Shown here in pieces: positions 31,295 through 40,893 of a DNA stretch of 64,000 nt. Origin of the DNA: Azotobacter salinestris. Lineage in GTDB: Bacteria; Pseudomonadota; Gammaproteobacteria; Pseudomonadales; Pseudomonadaceae. Every line of letters starts with the position of its first letter. The first letter of the stretch is position 1. A program made the position numbers and the translations under genes. The stretch spans positions 633,001-697,000 of the forward strand of contig NZ_CP045302.1 in NCBI RefSeq assembly GCF_009363155.1, in the 5' to 3' direction. Under the pieces are notes generated by a model, which saw only the letters and a list, made by a program, of their open reading frames with translations, did no database searches and had not been told where the DNA came from.

Positions 31295-33208
31295 ATGTCC
31301 TCTTCGCCAGCCATTGACCCTCGGAGCGAGCCCTTGCCCATGCGCAATACCGATCCTTCGCTGAGCCGCATCCTCAGGAGCCTCCATCCCCATCTGTCCA
31401 GGCGCCGGCGCGTCCAGCTGCTCGGCCTGATCCTGCTCATGCTGGCGGGCATCGTCGCCGAGCTGGCGACCTTCGGCAGCATAATTCCCCTGCTCACGCT
31501 GCTGGCCAACCCGCAGAAGGCGCTCGAGTTTCCGTTGCTGCAGCAGCTGTTCAATCTGTTCGGCTGGCAGCACGAGAACATCCTGCTCCCCGCCACCGTG
31601 CTGTTCGGCGTGATGGCGGTGCTCGCCTCCTTCGTGCGCATGCTGCTGATCTGGGCCAGCAACAAGACCACCTACGGCATCGGCTTCGATCTGGGCGTCG
31701 AGGTCTACCGACGCACCCTGCTTCAGCCCTACCGCTACCACGTGGCGCGCAACACCAGCCAGATCATCGCCGGCATGGGCAAGGTCCAGAGCGTGGTCAG
31801 CGGCCTGCTCATGCCGCTGATCAGCACCCTGATCGCCACCCTGATGACCTCGGCGATCTTCGTCGCCCTGATCCTCATCGACCCGGCGGTCGCCTTCGCC
31901 GCCGGCATCCTGTTCAGCCTGCTGTACCTGCTGATCAGTCTGGGCACCCGGCGCAAGCTGCGAAAGAACAGCCGGATCATCGCCCAGGCGCACAATGTGC
32001 GCGTCCAAGCCATCCAGGAAGGCCTCGGCGGCATTCGCGACATCCTGATCGACGGCTCCCAGGAGCTCTACGTCAAACGCTTCCGCAAGGTCGACGCCGA
32101 CCTGCGCAAGGCGCAGATCGTCAACTCCTTTCTCGGCACGGCGCCGCGCTACCTGATCGAAGCCATCGGCATGCTCGCCATCGCCATGCTGGCCTACACC
32201 CTCAGCCAGCGCGCGGGCGGCCTGGCCGAAGCCCTGCCGGTGCTGGGCGCCCTGGCCATCGGCGCGCAGCGCCTGCTGCCGCAGATGCAGCAGATCTACC
32301 ACGGCTGGTCGACCATCATGGGCAACCGGGGCAACATCGAGGACGTACTGGAACTGCTCGAACAGCCGATTCCGCCCGAATACCAGAAGCGCCTCCCGCC
32401 GCAGCCGATCCCCTTCGCGCGGAGCATCGAGCTCAGGGACATCAGCTTCCGCTACGCCAGCGAGGGCCCGGAGGTACTCAGGCACCTGAGCCTGGAAATC
32501 GCCAAGGGCAGCCGCACCGGCTTCATCGGCAAGACCGGCAGCGGCAAGAGCACCACCCTGGACCTGCTCATGGGCCTGCTGGAGCCCATCGGCGGCAGCA
32601 TCCTCATCGACGGCGTGCCCCTGACCCCGGCCAACCGGCGCGACTGGCAGGCGCACATCGCCCATGTGCCGCAAAGCATCTACCTGGCCGACAGCTCGAT
32701 CGCCGAGAACATCGCCTTCGGCGTCGAGCGGCGCGACCTGGACTGGGAGCGCCTGCGCGAAGCCGCACGCAAGGCGCATATCGCCGACTTCATCGAGGGC
32801 CTGGCGGATCAGTACGACACCCGGATCGGCGAGCGCGGCGTGCGCCTGTCCGGCGGCCAGCGCCAGCGCATCGGCATCGCCCGCGCGCTCTACAAGCAGG
32901 CCGACGTGCTGATCTTCGACGAAGCCACCAGCTCCCTGGACAGCGCCACCGAAAGCGCCGTGATGGAGGCCATCCGCGACCTGGGCCCGGAGCTGACCGT
33001 GCTGATCATCGCCCACCGCACCTCGACCCTGAGCGATTGCGACTGCATCTACGAGCTCGCCAGCGGCCGTCTGCTGCGCACGGCAAACCAAACCCAGATC
33101 CGCCCGCCAGGCGGTTCAAGACTGCAGATAAAGGGCTCGGGCACGCCCGAAGAGGATCTGCCGAACCTGCTCGCAGCAGGAAAAGCACACTCGATGCAAG
33201 GCAAATGA
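31295..33208 (+). CDS. ABC transporter with fused membrane and ATPase domains, PglK-like lipid-linked sugar flippase candidate
   Basis: 637 residues. The N-terminal half has six membrane helices (from about residue 45 to 330), followed by one nucleotide-binding domain: Walker A GKTGSGKST, signature LSGGQRQR, Walker B DVLIFDEATSSLD and switch His in AHRTSTL. The layout matches MsbA/PglK half-transporters. The region preceding the ATPase (GAQRLLPQMQQIYHGW) resembles PglK, the flippase of undecaprenyl-linked oligosaccharides in Campylobacter. A second ATG 15 codons in (31340) is an alternative start. It follows the epimerase by 7 bp. A flippase role in this Wzb/Wzc locus is inference. Confidence 0.8.
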   Translation: MSSSPAIDPRSEPLPMRNTDPSLSRILRSLHPHLSRRRRVQLLGLILLMLAGIVAELATFGSIIPLLTLLANPQKALEFPLLQQLFNLFGWQHENILLPATVLFGVMAVLASFVRMLLIWASNKTTYGIGFDLGVEVYRRTLLQPYRYHVARNTSQIIAGMGKVQSVVSGLLMPLISTLIATLMTSAIFVALILIDPAVAFAAGILFSLLYLLISLGTRRKLRKNSRIIAQAHNVRVQAIQEGLGGIRDILIDGSQELYVKRFRKVDADLRKAQIVNSFLGTAPRYLIEAIGMLAIAMLAYTLSQRAGGLAEALPVLGALAIGAQRLLPQMQQIYHGWSTIMGNRGNIEDVLELLEQPIPPEYQKRLPPQPIPFARSIELRDISFRYASEGPEVLRHLSLEIAKGSRTGFIGKTGSGKSTTLDLLMGLLEPIGGSILIDGVPLTPANRRDWQAHIAHVPQSIYLADSSIAENIAFGVERRDLDWERLREAARKAHIADFIEGLADQYDTRIGERGVRLSGGQRQRIGIARALYKQADVLIFDEATSSLDSATESAVMEAIRDLGPELTVLIIAHRTSTLSDCDCIYELASGRLLRTANQTQIRPPGGSRLQIKGSGTPEEDLPNLLAAGKAHSMQGK

Positions 33209-33212
33209 GCCC

Positions 33213-34181
33213 ATGAACTTCATCTCCTATGCCGACCTCAGCGGCGACATCCGGAAGAATCTGCACAGGCTGCACGACCGGGAAATCGATCTGGTGGTGG
33301 GCATTCCGCGCAGCGGCATGATCCCGGCCTACATGATCGCCCTGTATCTGAACCTGAGCTGCATCGACCTGGTGTCCTTCTGCCGGAACGAAAGCCCCGC
33401 CAATGGCAGCACGCGCAGCCCGGGCAAAGCCCTGGCCCGGGCCTGGGACGCGAAGACCATCCTGCTGGTGGACGACAGCATCACCTCGGGCCGCTCCATG
33501 CGCTCGGCCGTCGAGCAACTGCCCGAGGCGTTCACCGGCAGGGTGATCAGAATGGCCGTCTACTCGTCCTCGACGACGCCCGCCGAGGTCGACCTGTATG
33601 TCAGGCACCTGGCCTGGCCGCGCCTCTTCGAATGGAACGTCTACCACCACGGCATCCTGATTCGTTCATGCGTCGACATCGACGGCGTGCTGTGCATGCG
33701 CCCGACGCCGGAGCAGCGCCATGACCAGGAGCTGTACAGGGCCTTTCTGCAGAACGCCGAACCGCTGATCCTGCCCTCCGGCAAGATCCACTCCCTCATC
33801 AGCAGCCGGCCGGAGGCATACCGGAAAGAAACCGAGGCCTGGCTGGAAAAACACGGCATCCGCTATGAACGGCTGGTCCTGCTCGGTCTTGCCGAACAGA
33901 CGGACGGCCAGCGTCTCGCGTCATGCAGCGCAGGCAAGGCCGATTATTACCACGCCGAGGCGAAACTGGATCTGTTCCTGGAAGGCGATCCCGGCCAGGC
34001 GCTCGCCATCGCGAAGGCGACCGGCAAGCCGGTGTTTTGCGTCGGCGACAACCGGATCTATCGAGCCGGCACCCGGGAAGCCCTCCTCACCGACCCGGCC
34101 TGGATTTTGCGAAGCACCCTCAAGAAACTCAGCCAATCGATTCCAACCTCCCTGAAGAGACGCCTGCACAAACCGAGTTAG
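33213..34181 (+). CDS. Phosphoribosyltransferase-HAD phosphatase fusion protein
   Basis: 322 residues with two domains. Residues ~1-145 are a type I phosphoribosyltransferase: VVGIPRSGMIPAYM and the PRPP-binding loop TILLVDDSITSGRSM. Residues ~150-300 look like a HAD hydrolase: motif I CVDIDGVLC, motif II in LISSRPEAYRKETEAWL, a Lys in AEAKLDLF and acidic FLEGDP. Automated pipelines may call it orotate phosphoribosyltransferase, which the fusion and context argue against. It sits 4 bp after the ABC gene inside the polysaccharide operon. It might make or transfer a ribose-phosphate unit; this is inference. Confidence 0.75.
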   Translation: MNFISYADLSGDIRKNLHRLHDREIDLVVGIPRSGMIPAYMIALYLNLSCIDLVSFCRNESPANGSTRSPGKALARAWDAKTILLVDDSITSGRSMRSAVEQLPEAFTGRVIRMAVYSSSTTPAEVDLYVRHLAWPRLFEWNVYHHGILIRSCVDIDGVLCMRPTPEQRHDQELYRAFLQNAEPLILPSGKIHSLISSRPEAYRKETEAWLEKHGIRYERLVLLGLAEQTDGQRLASCSAGKADYYHAEAKLDLFLEGDPGQALAIAKATGKPVFCVGDNRIYRAGTREALLTDPAWILRSTLKKLSQSIPTSLKRRLHKPS

Positions 34182-34308
34182 ACAACCTTCACCGATTGAG
34201 CCAGACGCTATATGAAGCAATGCCTTTCCTTTTGCTACGACTCGGGCCGGCCAGGCCCGCAACAAGACTTGTCCTCTGGGAAATCTCAACCATCAGTCGG
34301 TCAGGAAA

Positions 34309-35268
34309 ATGCTCCCTCTCAAGGTCCTTGCTCTTTACAGAAGGGTCCAGAAGCTGCTGGATCGGAAACTTCCCGAACCGCTATTTTACCAACGACGCTA
34401 CTTCATACTGCACGGGCGGTTCTGCAACTTCAGGAAACCCAAGCGCTTTTCCGAGAAGATATTTCACCGGATGCGCTATCCCGCGCCGATATTCTCCCTC
34501 CTGGCAGACAAAGTCCGCGCCCGGGAATATATAGAAAGCACAGTCGGCACCCAGTATCTGGTCCCCTACTATCTCGTCTGCGACAGGGTGACCCTGGAAA
34601 CCTTCGACACCCTGCCCGACAGCTTCGTGATGAAGGCCAACCACAGCTCCGGGCAGATCAAGATCATTGCAAACAAGCACAAGGAGAATCTGCAAGAGCT
34701 GACCCATAAAGCCAACAACTGGCTGGAGAAAGACTTCTCCAAACTGTTCAGAGAAAAGCACTATGCCGGCATTCAACCCAGAGTCATCTTTGAAAAGGCT
34801 CTGCTTTGCAATGGCAAGCCGCCGAACGACTATAAATTCCATATATTCAATCACGGCCCCGGCAGTCCGCCCTACGTTTTCATACAAGTCATGCAGGGCC
34901 GCTTCGAGAAGCTGACGCAGATTCTGTTCTTCGAAGACTGGTCCATCGCCCCCTTCAACTACATCGAGAATGAGTCAGGCCAGGAGTCGCCCATATTCAC
35001 CACACCCAAGGAGTTGCCGGAAATGCTCGAAATAGCGAAGAGACTGTCGGCGCCTTTCGGCTATCTGCGCGTGGACCTCTATTGTCATGAAGGAAAAATA
35101 TACGTGGGTGAATTGACCATCACCCCGGCTGCCGGCGCCTACAGGTTCCTGCCACCGGAATGGGATCTGATATTGGGCAGCAAATTCGGCTGGCCTGAAA
35201 ATCCGCCGCCAGCCTGGTCGATCGGACAACCCTGTAGCCTGCCGTGCGCAGAAGCCGAAAAACGCTGA
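34309..35268 (+). CDS. TupA-like ATP-grasp protein
   Basis: 319 residues. FCNFRKPKRFSEKIFHRM, DSFVMKANHSSGQ, NDYKFHIFNHG and the C-terminal GYLRVDLYCHEGKIYVGELTITPAAGAYRF match the TupA-like ATP-grasp family (named after teichuronopeptide synthesis), whose members are common in polysaccharide clusters. ATP-grasp enzymes activate carboxylates for bond formation with amines or thiols, so amidation of uronic acids is plausible. The gene is less GC-rich than its neighbours, suggesting separate acquisition. The start is uncertain because AGGAAA abuts the ATG. 127 bp separate it from the previous gene. Confidence 0.8.
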   Translation: MLPLKVLALYRRVQKLLDRKLPEPLFYQRRYFILHGRFCNFRKPKRFSEKIFHRMRYPAPIFSLLADKVRAREYIESTVGTQYLVPYYLVCDRVTLETFDTLPDSFVMKANHSSGQIKIIANKHKENLQELTHKANNWLEKDFSKLFREKHYAGIQPRVIFEKALLCNGKPPNDYKFHIFNHGPGSPPYVFIQVMQGRFEKLTQILFFEDWSIAPFNYIENESGQESPIFTTPKELPEMLEIAKRLSAPFGYLRVDLYCHEGKIYVGELTITPAAGAYRFLPPEWDLILGSKFGWPENPPPAWSIGQPCSLPCAEAEKR

Positions 35269-35277
35269 GGATCAGCC

Positions 35278-36600
35278 ATGAAAGTCACCGTATTCGGAAT
35301 AGGCTATGTCGGACTGGTGCAAGGTGCCGTTCTGGCGGAAGTTGGCCACGATGTGCTGTGCGTCGATATCGACGAGGAAAAGATCGAGCGCCTGCACCAG
35401 GGCCATATCCCCCTCTACGAGCCGGGGCTGGAGACGCTGGTCAGGGAAAACCATGCTGCCGGCCGTCTCAACTTCACCACCGATGCCGCCGAAGGCGTGA
35501 GGCGCGGCGAGGTGCAGTTCATCGCCGTGGGCACGCCCGCCGACGAGGACGGCTCCGCCGACCTGCGCTACGTGCTGGCCGTGGCGGAGACCATCGCCGA
35601 GCACATGGAGCGCCCCCAGGTCATCGTCGACAAATCCACCGTCCCGGTAGGCACCGCCGACCGGGTCGCCACCCGGGTCGCCGAGATCCTCGCCCGCCGC
35701 GGGCGCGAAGACCTGACCTTCGAGGTGGTCTCCAATCCCGAATTCCTCAAGGAAGGCTCGGCCGTCGCCGACTGCATGCGTCCCGACCGCATCGTCATCG
35801 GCACCACCAGCCGCGATGCCGAAGAGGTGATGCGCGAGCTGTACGCGCCCTTCAACCGCAACCACGAAAAGATCATCGTCATGGACGCGCACAGCGCCGA
35901 GCTGACCAAATACGCCGCCAACTGCATGCTGGCGACCAAGATCAGCTTCATGAACGAAATGGCCAGCCTGGCCGAGATGCTCGGCGCCGACATCGAGATG
36001 GTCCGCCGCGGCATCGGCTCCGACCCGCGCATCGGCTACGACTTCATCTATGCCGGCGCCGGCTATGGCGGCTCCTGCTTCCCCAAGGACGTACAGGCGC
36101 TGATCCGCACCGCCGAGAACATCGACTTCGACGCCAAGCTGCTGAAGGCGGTGGCGCAGCGCAACAAGGAACAGAAGGCCAGCCTGTACAAGAAGATCAG
36201 CCAGCACTTCGAGGGCGCCCTGCAGGACAGGACCTTCGCCGTCTGGGGCCTGAGCTTCAAGCCCAGGACCGACGACATGCGCGAGGCTCCCAGCCGCACC
36301 CTGATGGAGGCGCTGTGGAACGCCGGGGCACGGGTGCAGGCCTACGATCCGGAGGCCATGGAAGAGGCCCAGCGCCTGTACGGCAACCGCACCGAGCTGG
36401 CCCTCTGCGGCACCAAGGAGGCCGCGCTGAAGGATGCCGACGCCCTGGTGATCGTCACCGACTGGCAGGCCTTCAAGGCCCCGGACTTCGAGTTCATCAA
36501 GCAGCAACTCAGGCAGCCCTTGATCTTCGACGGACGCAACCTGTTCGAGCCCGCGCGCATGCAGAGCAAGGGGATCAAGTACTACTCGATTGGACGCTGA
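35278..36600 (+). CDS. ugd: UDP-glucose 6-dehydrogenase
   Basis: 440 residues. The NAD motif is [19 protein letters not shown]. Catalytic Cys267 lies in [14 protein letters not shown] and Lys in the [20 protein letters not shown] stretch. The C-terminal domain is [17 protein letters not shown]. It oxidises UDP-glucose to UDP-glucuronate (AlgD/Ugd superfamily). It is distinct from the WbpO-like enzyme upstream, so the locus makes at least two UDP-uronic acids. It follows the ATP-grasp gene by 9 bp. Confidence 0.93.
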   Translation: MKVTVFGIGYVGLVQGAVLAEVGHDVLCVDIDEEKIERLHQGHIPLYEPGLETLVRENHAAGRLNFTTDAAEGVRRGEVQFIAVGTPADEDGSADLRYVLAVAETIAEHMERPQVIVDKSTVPVGTADRVATRVAEILARRGREDLTFEVVSNPEFLKEGSAVADCMRPDRIVIGTTSRDAEEVMRELYAPFNRNHEKIIVMDAHSAELTKYAANCMLATKISFMNEMASLAEMLGADIEMVRRGIGSDPRIGYDFIYAGAGYGGSCFPKDVQALIRTAENIDFDAKLLKAVAQRNKEQKASLYKKISQHFEGALQDRTFAVWGLSFKPRTDDMREAPSRTLMEALWNAGARVQAYDPEAMEEAQRLYGNRTELALCGTKEAALKDADALVIVTDWQAFKAPDFEFIKQQLRQPLIFDGRNLFEPARMQSKGIKYYSIGR

Positions 36601-36802
36601 ACAACCGAAACCAGCGGGAAATCATCGTGCCGAGCCGATGCCCCATATCCGCACGGCCTTCAGGGAAGTTGCCGCCCCATCTTCCGACAGGCCATGCATG
36701 CAACTATCACATGTCGGGTCAACGGATCGTCCCCCGTGATGCGGTCGGGGGTCAGCAGGACTGGATTATCGAGCAAACCAAGCCCGTCGAGAGTCGACCA
36801 AC

Positions 36803-37636
36803 ATGGACAAGCTCCGCATGACCACTCCGAAGAAAATAGCCGTATACACAGCCATAACCGCTGGCTACGACAACTTGGAAGAGCCCACCTGCACATCTCC
36901 GGAGCATATCGATTATCTGGCCTTCACCGATTGCGACATCCATTCCCGGTTCTGGAAAATAATTCGCCTGGATGAAAGCTACTCGCATCTGGACAGCGTC
37001 AGAAAGGCAAGAAAAATCAAGATCGTCGGCCACCCCGTCCTGGAACAATATGACTGCACCATCTGGATAGATGGAAACATCGACATAATAGGCGACATCA
37101 CCGAACTCCTGCCGCTGCTCGACAAGCATGACCTGATCACCTTCAAGCACCCGCGCAGAAACTGCATCTACGAGGAAGCCATGTCCTGTCTGTCGAGCAA
37201 GAGGGACTCCGTAGACGTTCTGAAGGAACACATCGAATTCCTGAAGAGACAAGGCTATCCGGCAAAGCATGGGCTGATCGAAAGCAACGTCCTGCTCCGC
37301 AGGAAGACCCCCGCACTTGAAAAGCCCATGAACGCCTGGTGGGAAATGGTGCTCGGGCGGAGCAGAAGAGACCAACTGTCCTTCAACTACATAGCCCATC
37401 AACACAATCTGAACTTCGGGCTCATGGGCAACGACAATGCATACGACGGAACAAGCAAATACTTTTTCCGGCGTGAACGGCATCGGCGCCCTCCGCCTGT
37501 CGAGCGCTATTCCTGGCACTACCGTTACTCGGCCTACCTGGCCCTCTTCCATACCAGGAGATATGTGAGCAGGGTCCGTAAAAAACTGATCAAGCACCTG
37601 GACAGCCTGGCCCATACCCGCCCCAAGGATGCCTAG
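36803..37636 (+). CDS. DUF616 (TOD1/MUCI70-like) glycosyltransferase-like protein
   Basis: 277 residues. Conserved text: VYTAITAGYDNLEEP, DYLAFTD, SVRKARKIKIVGH, DCTIWIDGNIDI and HPRRNCIYEEA. These fit DUF616, a family with a GT-A-like core including a DxN/DxD-type stretch (IDGNIDI, near residue 90). Biochemical activity is not established in bacteria. Lower GC content than the flanking genes. It is preceded by a 202-bp gap after ugd, in which only a short CCCCCG/CGGGGG dyad (36731-36751) was noticed. Confidence 0.8.
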   Translation: MDKLRMTTPKKIAVYTAITAGYDNLEEPTCTSPEHIDYLAFTDCDIHSRFWKIIRLDESYSHLDSVRKARKIKIVGHPVLEQYDCTIWIDGNIDIIGDITELLPLLDKHDLITFKHPRRNCIYEEAMSCLSSKRDSVDVLKEHIEFLKRQGYPAKHGLIESNVLLRRKTPALEKPMNAWWEMVLGRSRRDQLSFNYIAHQHNLNFGLMGNDNAYDGTSKYFFRRERHRRPPPVERYSWHYRYSAYLALFHTRRYVSRVRKKLIKHLDSLAHTRPKDA

Positions 37637-37683
37637 TCCCGAGCGATCTCTCCCATCCCCACCCAATAAGAGCTGGAAGAGCC

Positions 37684-38661
37684 ATGAATATCTCCATTGC
37701 CATGGCCACCTACAATGGCAGCCGCTACCTGCAGGAACAGCTGGACAGCTTCGTCCGCCAGACCCGCCAGCCCGACGAGCTGGTGGTCTGCGACGACTGC
37801 TCGAGCGACGAAACCGTCCATATCCTGGAGAAGTTTCAGAGACAGGCGCCCTTTCCCGTGCGCCTCTACCGCAACGAAAGAAACCTGGGCTACATCAGGA
37901 ACTTCGAGAAGGCGCTGTCCCTGTGCCGCGGCGATGTCCTGTTCCTGAGCGACCAGGACGATGTCTGGTTCGAGAACCGGCTCGAGATCGTCGAGCAGGC
38001 TTTCCTGGCGCACCCCGAGAAGATGGTCGTGCTCAACGACCAGGAAATCACCACGCAGAACCTGGAGCCCACCGGCCGCAGCAAACTGGGCAACACCCGC
38101 AGCCTGGGCTTCAGCGACACCTATTTCATCACCGGTTGCTGCACCGCGCTGCGCAGGGTCTGGCTCGAGGTCGCGCTGCCGATTCCCGAGGTGGTCGGCC
38201 ATCACCACATCCCGCACGACATCTGGATCAACAAGCTTGCCGACTTCCTCGGCCTGCGGCTGATCATCGATCGCCCGCTGCAGTTCTACCGAAGGCACGG
38301 CAACAACGCCTCGCACAGCGTCTCCAGCAGCACCGGCCGACTGTCCCGGCTGCAGGTGCTGGCCAGCCATGGCCTGAAGGATGCCCGCGAAGGCTGGATG
38401 ACCCAGATCGTCCACGCCAACCTGTACCTCGAGCGGCTCGAGGCGAACCGGACGCGCCTGAAGGTCCTCGGCGCCGACCAGCGCCTGGAGCAGGCGCTGG
38501 CCCGCCTGCAGGCCCGGATTCCGGCCTTCGAGCGACGCCTGGCGATCGCCGCGCGCCCGCGCTGGCGACGCAGCCCGGAACTGCTGCGCTTCTGGCTGTC
38601 GGGCGGCTACCAGACCTTCGCCGGCTGGAAGAGCGCGCTCAAGGACATGGTCCGGCCATGA
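37684..38661 (+). CDS. Family 2 glycosyltransferase, rhamnosyltransferase-like
   Basis: 325 residues. GT-A fold: SIAMATYNGSRYLQEQLDSF, the VVCDDCSSDET nucleotide-binding Asp pair, a DxD-type FLSDQDDVWF near residue 85-95 and a membrane-proximal C terminus. The SDQDDVW motif is typical of dTDP-rhamnose or related transferases. GGAAGAG precedes the ATG. Its stop overlaps the start of the next gene by 4 bp, beginning a chain of overlapping glycosyltransferase genes. Donor and acceptor are not deducible. Confidence 0.88.
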   Translation: MNISIAMATYNGSRYLQEQLDSFVRQTRQPDELVVCDDCSSDETVHILEKFQRQAPFPVRLYRNERNLGYIRNFEKALSLCRGDVLFLSDQDDVWFENRLEIVEQAFLAHPEKMVVLNDQEITTQNLEPTGRSKLGNTRSLGFSDTYFITGCCTALRRVWLEVALPIPEVVGHHHIPHDIWINKLADFLGLRLIIDRPLQFYRRHGNNASHSVSSSTGRLSRLQVLASHGLKDAREGWMTQIVHANLYLERLEANRTRLKVLGADQRLEQALARLQARIPAFERRLAIAARPRWRRSPELLRFWLSGGYQTFAGWKSALKDMVRP

Positions 38662-39794
38662 CCGCTCCGCGCCCCTCGGTCCTCCATCTGCTCACCTCGC
38701 TGCACTTCGGCGGCGTGGAAAAGCGCATGGAGCTGCTCGCCGAACAGCCGGCAGGCGACATGCAGCACCTCTTCTGCGCCATCGGCGGCGGGGGCAGTGC
38801 CGAGCGCCAGCTGAAAACCCTCGGTGCCCCGGTCCACTGCCTGCACCAGCCGGCGAAAATCCCCAGCCCGGCCGCCATCCTCGCCCTCGTCCGGCTGCTC
38901 CGCCGGCTGCGTCCGACGGTGCTGCACGCCCATGGCGCCGAGGCCAACTTCCACGGCCTGATCGCCGCCCGGCTGGCCGGGGTGCCGGTGCGGGTCGGCG
39001 AAGAGATCGGCATCCCGACGCACAGTGCGCACGCCCGCCGGGTGTTCCGCCAGCTCTACCGCTGCGCCCACTGCGTCATCGGCATCTCCGACGCGGTGAC
39101 CGGCTGGCTGGTCGACAGTGGGGAGGTACCGCCGGCCAAGGCGATCCGGGTCTACAACCCGGTCAAGCTGCCGAACGGGCGCAGTGCGCGGGTGCCGACG
39201 GCCGAAACGCTGCGCATCGGCTTCGTCGGCCGCCTCGAGGCGGTCAAGAACCCCCAGGCGCTGGTCGAGGCCGTCGCCCTGCTGCGCGCCCGTGGCATTC
39301 CCGCGGAACTCTGGCTGATCGGCGAGGGTCGCGAGCGGGAACGGCTCGAAGCCTTCATCCGCGCCCAGGGGCTGGACGACCGCGTGCATCTGCTGGGCTA
39401 CCGGCCGCATCCCGACGCGTACGTGCGCCAGTGCCACCTCTACGTCCAGCCGTCCCGCTCCGAAGGCTTCGGTCTGGCGCTGGTCGAGGCCATGGGTTGT
39501 GGCGTCCCGGTCATCGCCACCGCGGTGGGCGGTGCGCCGGAAATCGTCGCCCCAGGCACCACCGGCTGGCTGCTGCCGGAGGCGACCCCGACCGCCCTCG
39601 CCGCCGCCCTCGAGGCGGCCTGGCGGATCGGCCCGCAGCGGCTCGCGGCCATGGGCGCGCGGGCGCGCGGCGCCGTCGAGGGACGCTTCGAACCCGCCCG
39701 CTACAAAAGCCGGCTGGAAACCCTGTACCGGCAATTCACCCCCAAACGGGCCCAAGGCGAACATGGACAAGATCCGGATTCTGCACTGCCTTGA
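38658..39794 (+). CDS. Family 4 glycosyltransferase
   Basis: 378 residues from the ATG overlapping the previous stop. GT-B fold: N-terminal VLHLLTSLHFGGVEKRM, HAHGAEANFHGLIAARLAG, then the C-terminal donor domain IGFVGRLEAVKNPQALVEA and the EX7E region PSRSEGFGLALVEAMGCGVPVIATAVGG. Retaining cytoplasmic transferase. The gene overlaps the next one by 32 bp, an unusually long coding overlap. It is clearly a paralogue of that next gene (same GGVEKR/GGVEQR opening). Confidence 0.9.
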   Translation: MTAPRPSVLHLLTSLHFGGVEKRMELLAEQPAGDMQHLFCAIGGGGSAERQLKTLGAPVHCLHQPAKIPSPAAILALVRLLRRLRPTVLHAHGAEANFHGLIAARLAGVPVRVGEEIGIPTHSAHARRVFRQLYRCAHCVIGISDAVTGWLVDSGEVPPAKAIRVYNPVKLPNGRSARVPTAETLRIGFVGRLEAVKNPQALVEAVALLRARGIPAELWLIGEGRERERLEAFIRAQGLDDRVHLLGYRPHPDAYVRQCHLYVQPSRSEGFGLALVEAMGCGVPVIATAVGGAPEIVAPGTTGWLLPEATPTALAAALEAAWRIGPQRLAAMGARARGAVEGRFEPARYKSRLETLYRQFTPKRAQGEHGQDPDSALP

Positions 39795-40893
39795 AACGGT
39801 CGGCTCCGGCGGCGTCGAACAGCGCCGCCTGACCCTGGCCCGTCAGCTCGACGGCTCGCGCTACCAGCAGGCGCTGGTCTGCACCCAGGCCATGGGCGCC
39901 CTGCCGGCGCGCTTCGCCGAGGCCGGCTGCCCGCTACACGCCGTCGGGGTGTTCCGCGGCGTGCTGGACCGCGAACCGTACCGACGGGCCCTGCGCGTGA
40001 TCCGCGAGTTCCGCCCGCACATCATCCACGGCGCGGTGTTCGAGGGCGTGTCCCTGGCCGCCATCCTCGGCCGCCTCGCCCGGGTGCCGGTGATCATCGG
40101 CGAGGAAACCTCCGACCCGGTCAACCGCCGCTGGCGCGGCCACCTGCTGCTGCGGCTGCTGGGCAGCCTGAGCCACCAGATGGTGGCGGTGTCGCCCGCC
40201 GTCGAGCAGTACCTGCTCGGGCGCCTGCACCTGCCGCGCAGCAAGGTCACCCTGATCAACAACGGCGTGGCCGAGACGGCGCCGCCCGACGAGGAGCGGA
40301 TCCACGCCTTGCGCGAGCAGTTCGGGCTGGCCCCGGAGCACTTCGTGATCGGCACCGTCGGCCGGCTGCACGACCACCACAAGCGCGTCAGCGACCTGCT
40401 CCGCGCGCTGGCCACGCTGCTCCCGGCCTGTCCCGAGACGCGCCTGCTGATCGTCGGCCGCGGGCCGGACGAAGGCCGGCTGCGCGAACTGGCCGACCGG
40501 CTCGGCGTCGCCGATCAAGTGCGCTTCGCCGGCTACCAGGCCGACCCGCAGCCTTGCTACGCGCTCATGGACGTCTTCGCCCTGGCCTCGGCCATGGAGG
40601 CCTTCGGCCTGGTGCTGGTCGAGGCGATGTACGCCGGACTGCCGGTGGTGGCGACCCGGGTGGGCGGCATCCCCAACATCGTCGACGAAGGCAGGAGCGG
40701 CCTCTTGGTGTCGCCCGGCCAGCCGCAGGCGCTCGCCGAGGCCATCCTGGACCTGCAGCGCGACCCCGCCCGGCGCCAGGCCATGGGCCGGGCCGGGCAG
40801 CGCCTGGCCACCGCCAACTTCGGCGCGGAACGCTACGTCCGCGAAGTCGACCACCTCTACCAGCGCCTCGCCGCCGAGCGCCTCGCGTCATGA
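39763..40893 (+). CDS. Family 4 glycosyltransferase
   Basis: 376 residues from the ATG at 39763 (MDKIRILHCLETVGSGGVEQRR), inside the last 32 bp of the previous gene. The family start motif sits right at this ATG, so the overlap is real and not a mis-set start. Donor-site text: GTVGRLHDHHKRVSDLLRAL and SAMEAFGLVLVEAMYAGLPVVATRVGG. It overlaps the following gene by 4 bp (ATGA). Likely adds one sugar of the repeat unit; specificity unknown. Confidence 0.9.
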   Translation: MDKIRILHCLETVGSGGVEQRRLTLARQLDGSRYQQALVCTQAMGALPARFAEAGCPLHAVGVFRGVLDREPYRRALRVIREFRPHIIHGAVFEGVSLAAILGRLARVPVIIGEETSDPVNRRWRGHLLLRLLGSLSHQMVAVSPAVEQYLLGRLHLPRSKVTLINNGVAETAPPDEERIHALREQFGLAPEHFVIGTVGRLHDHHKRVSDLLRALATLLPACPETRLLIVGRGPDEGRLRELADRLGVADQVRFAGYQADPQPCYALMDVFALASAMEAFGLVLVEAMYAGLPVVATRVGGIPNIVDEGRSGLLVSPGQPQALAEAILDLQRDPARRQAMGRAGQRLATANFGAERYVREVDHLYQRLAAERLAS

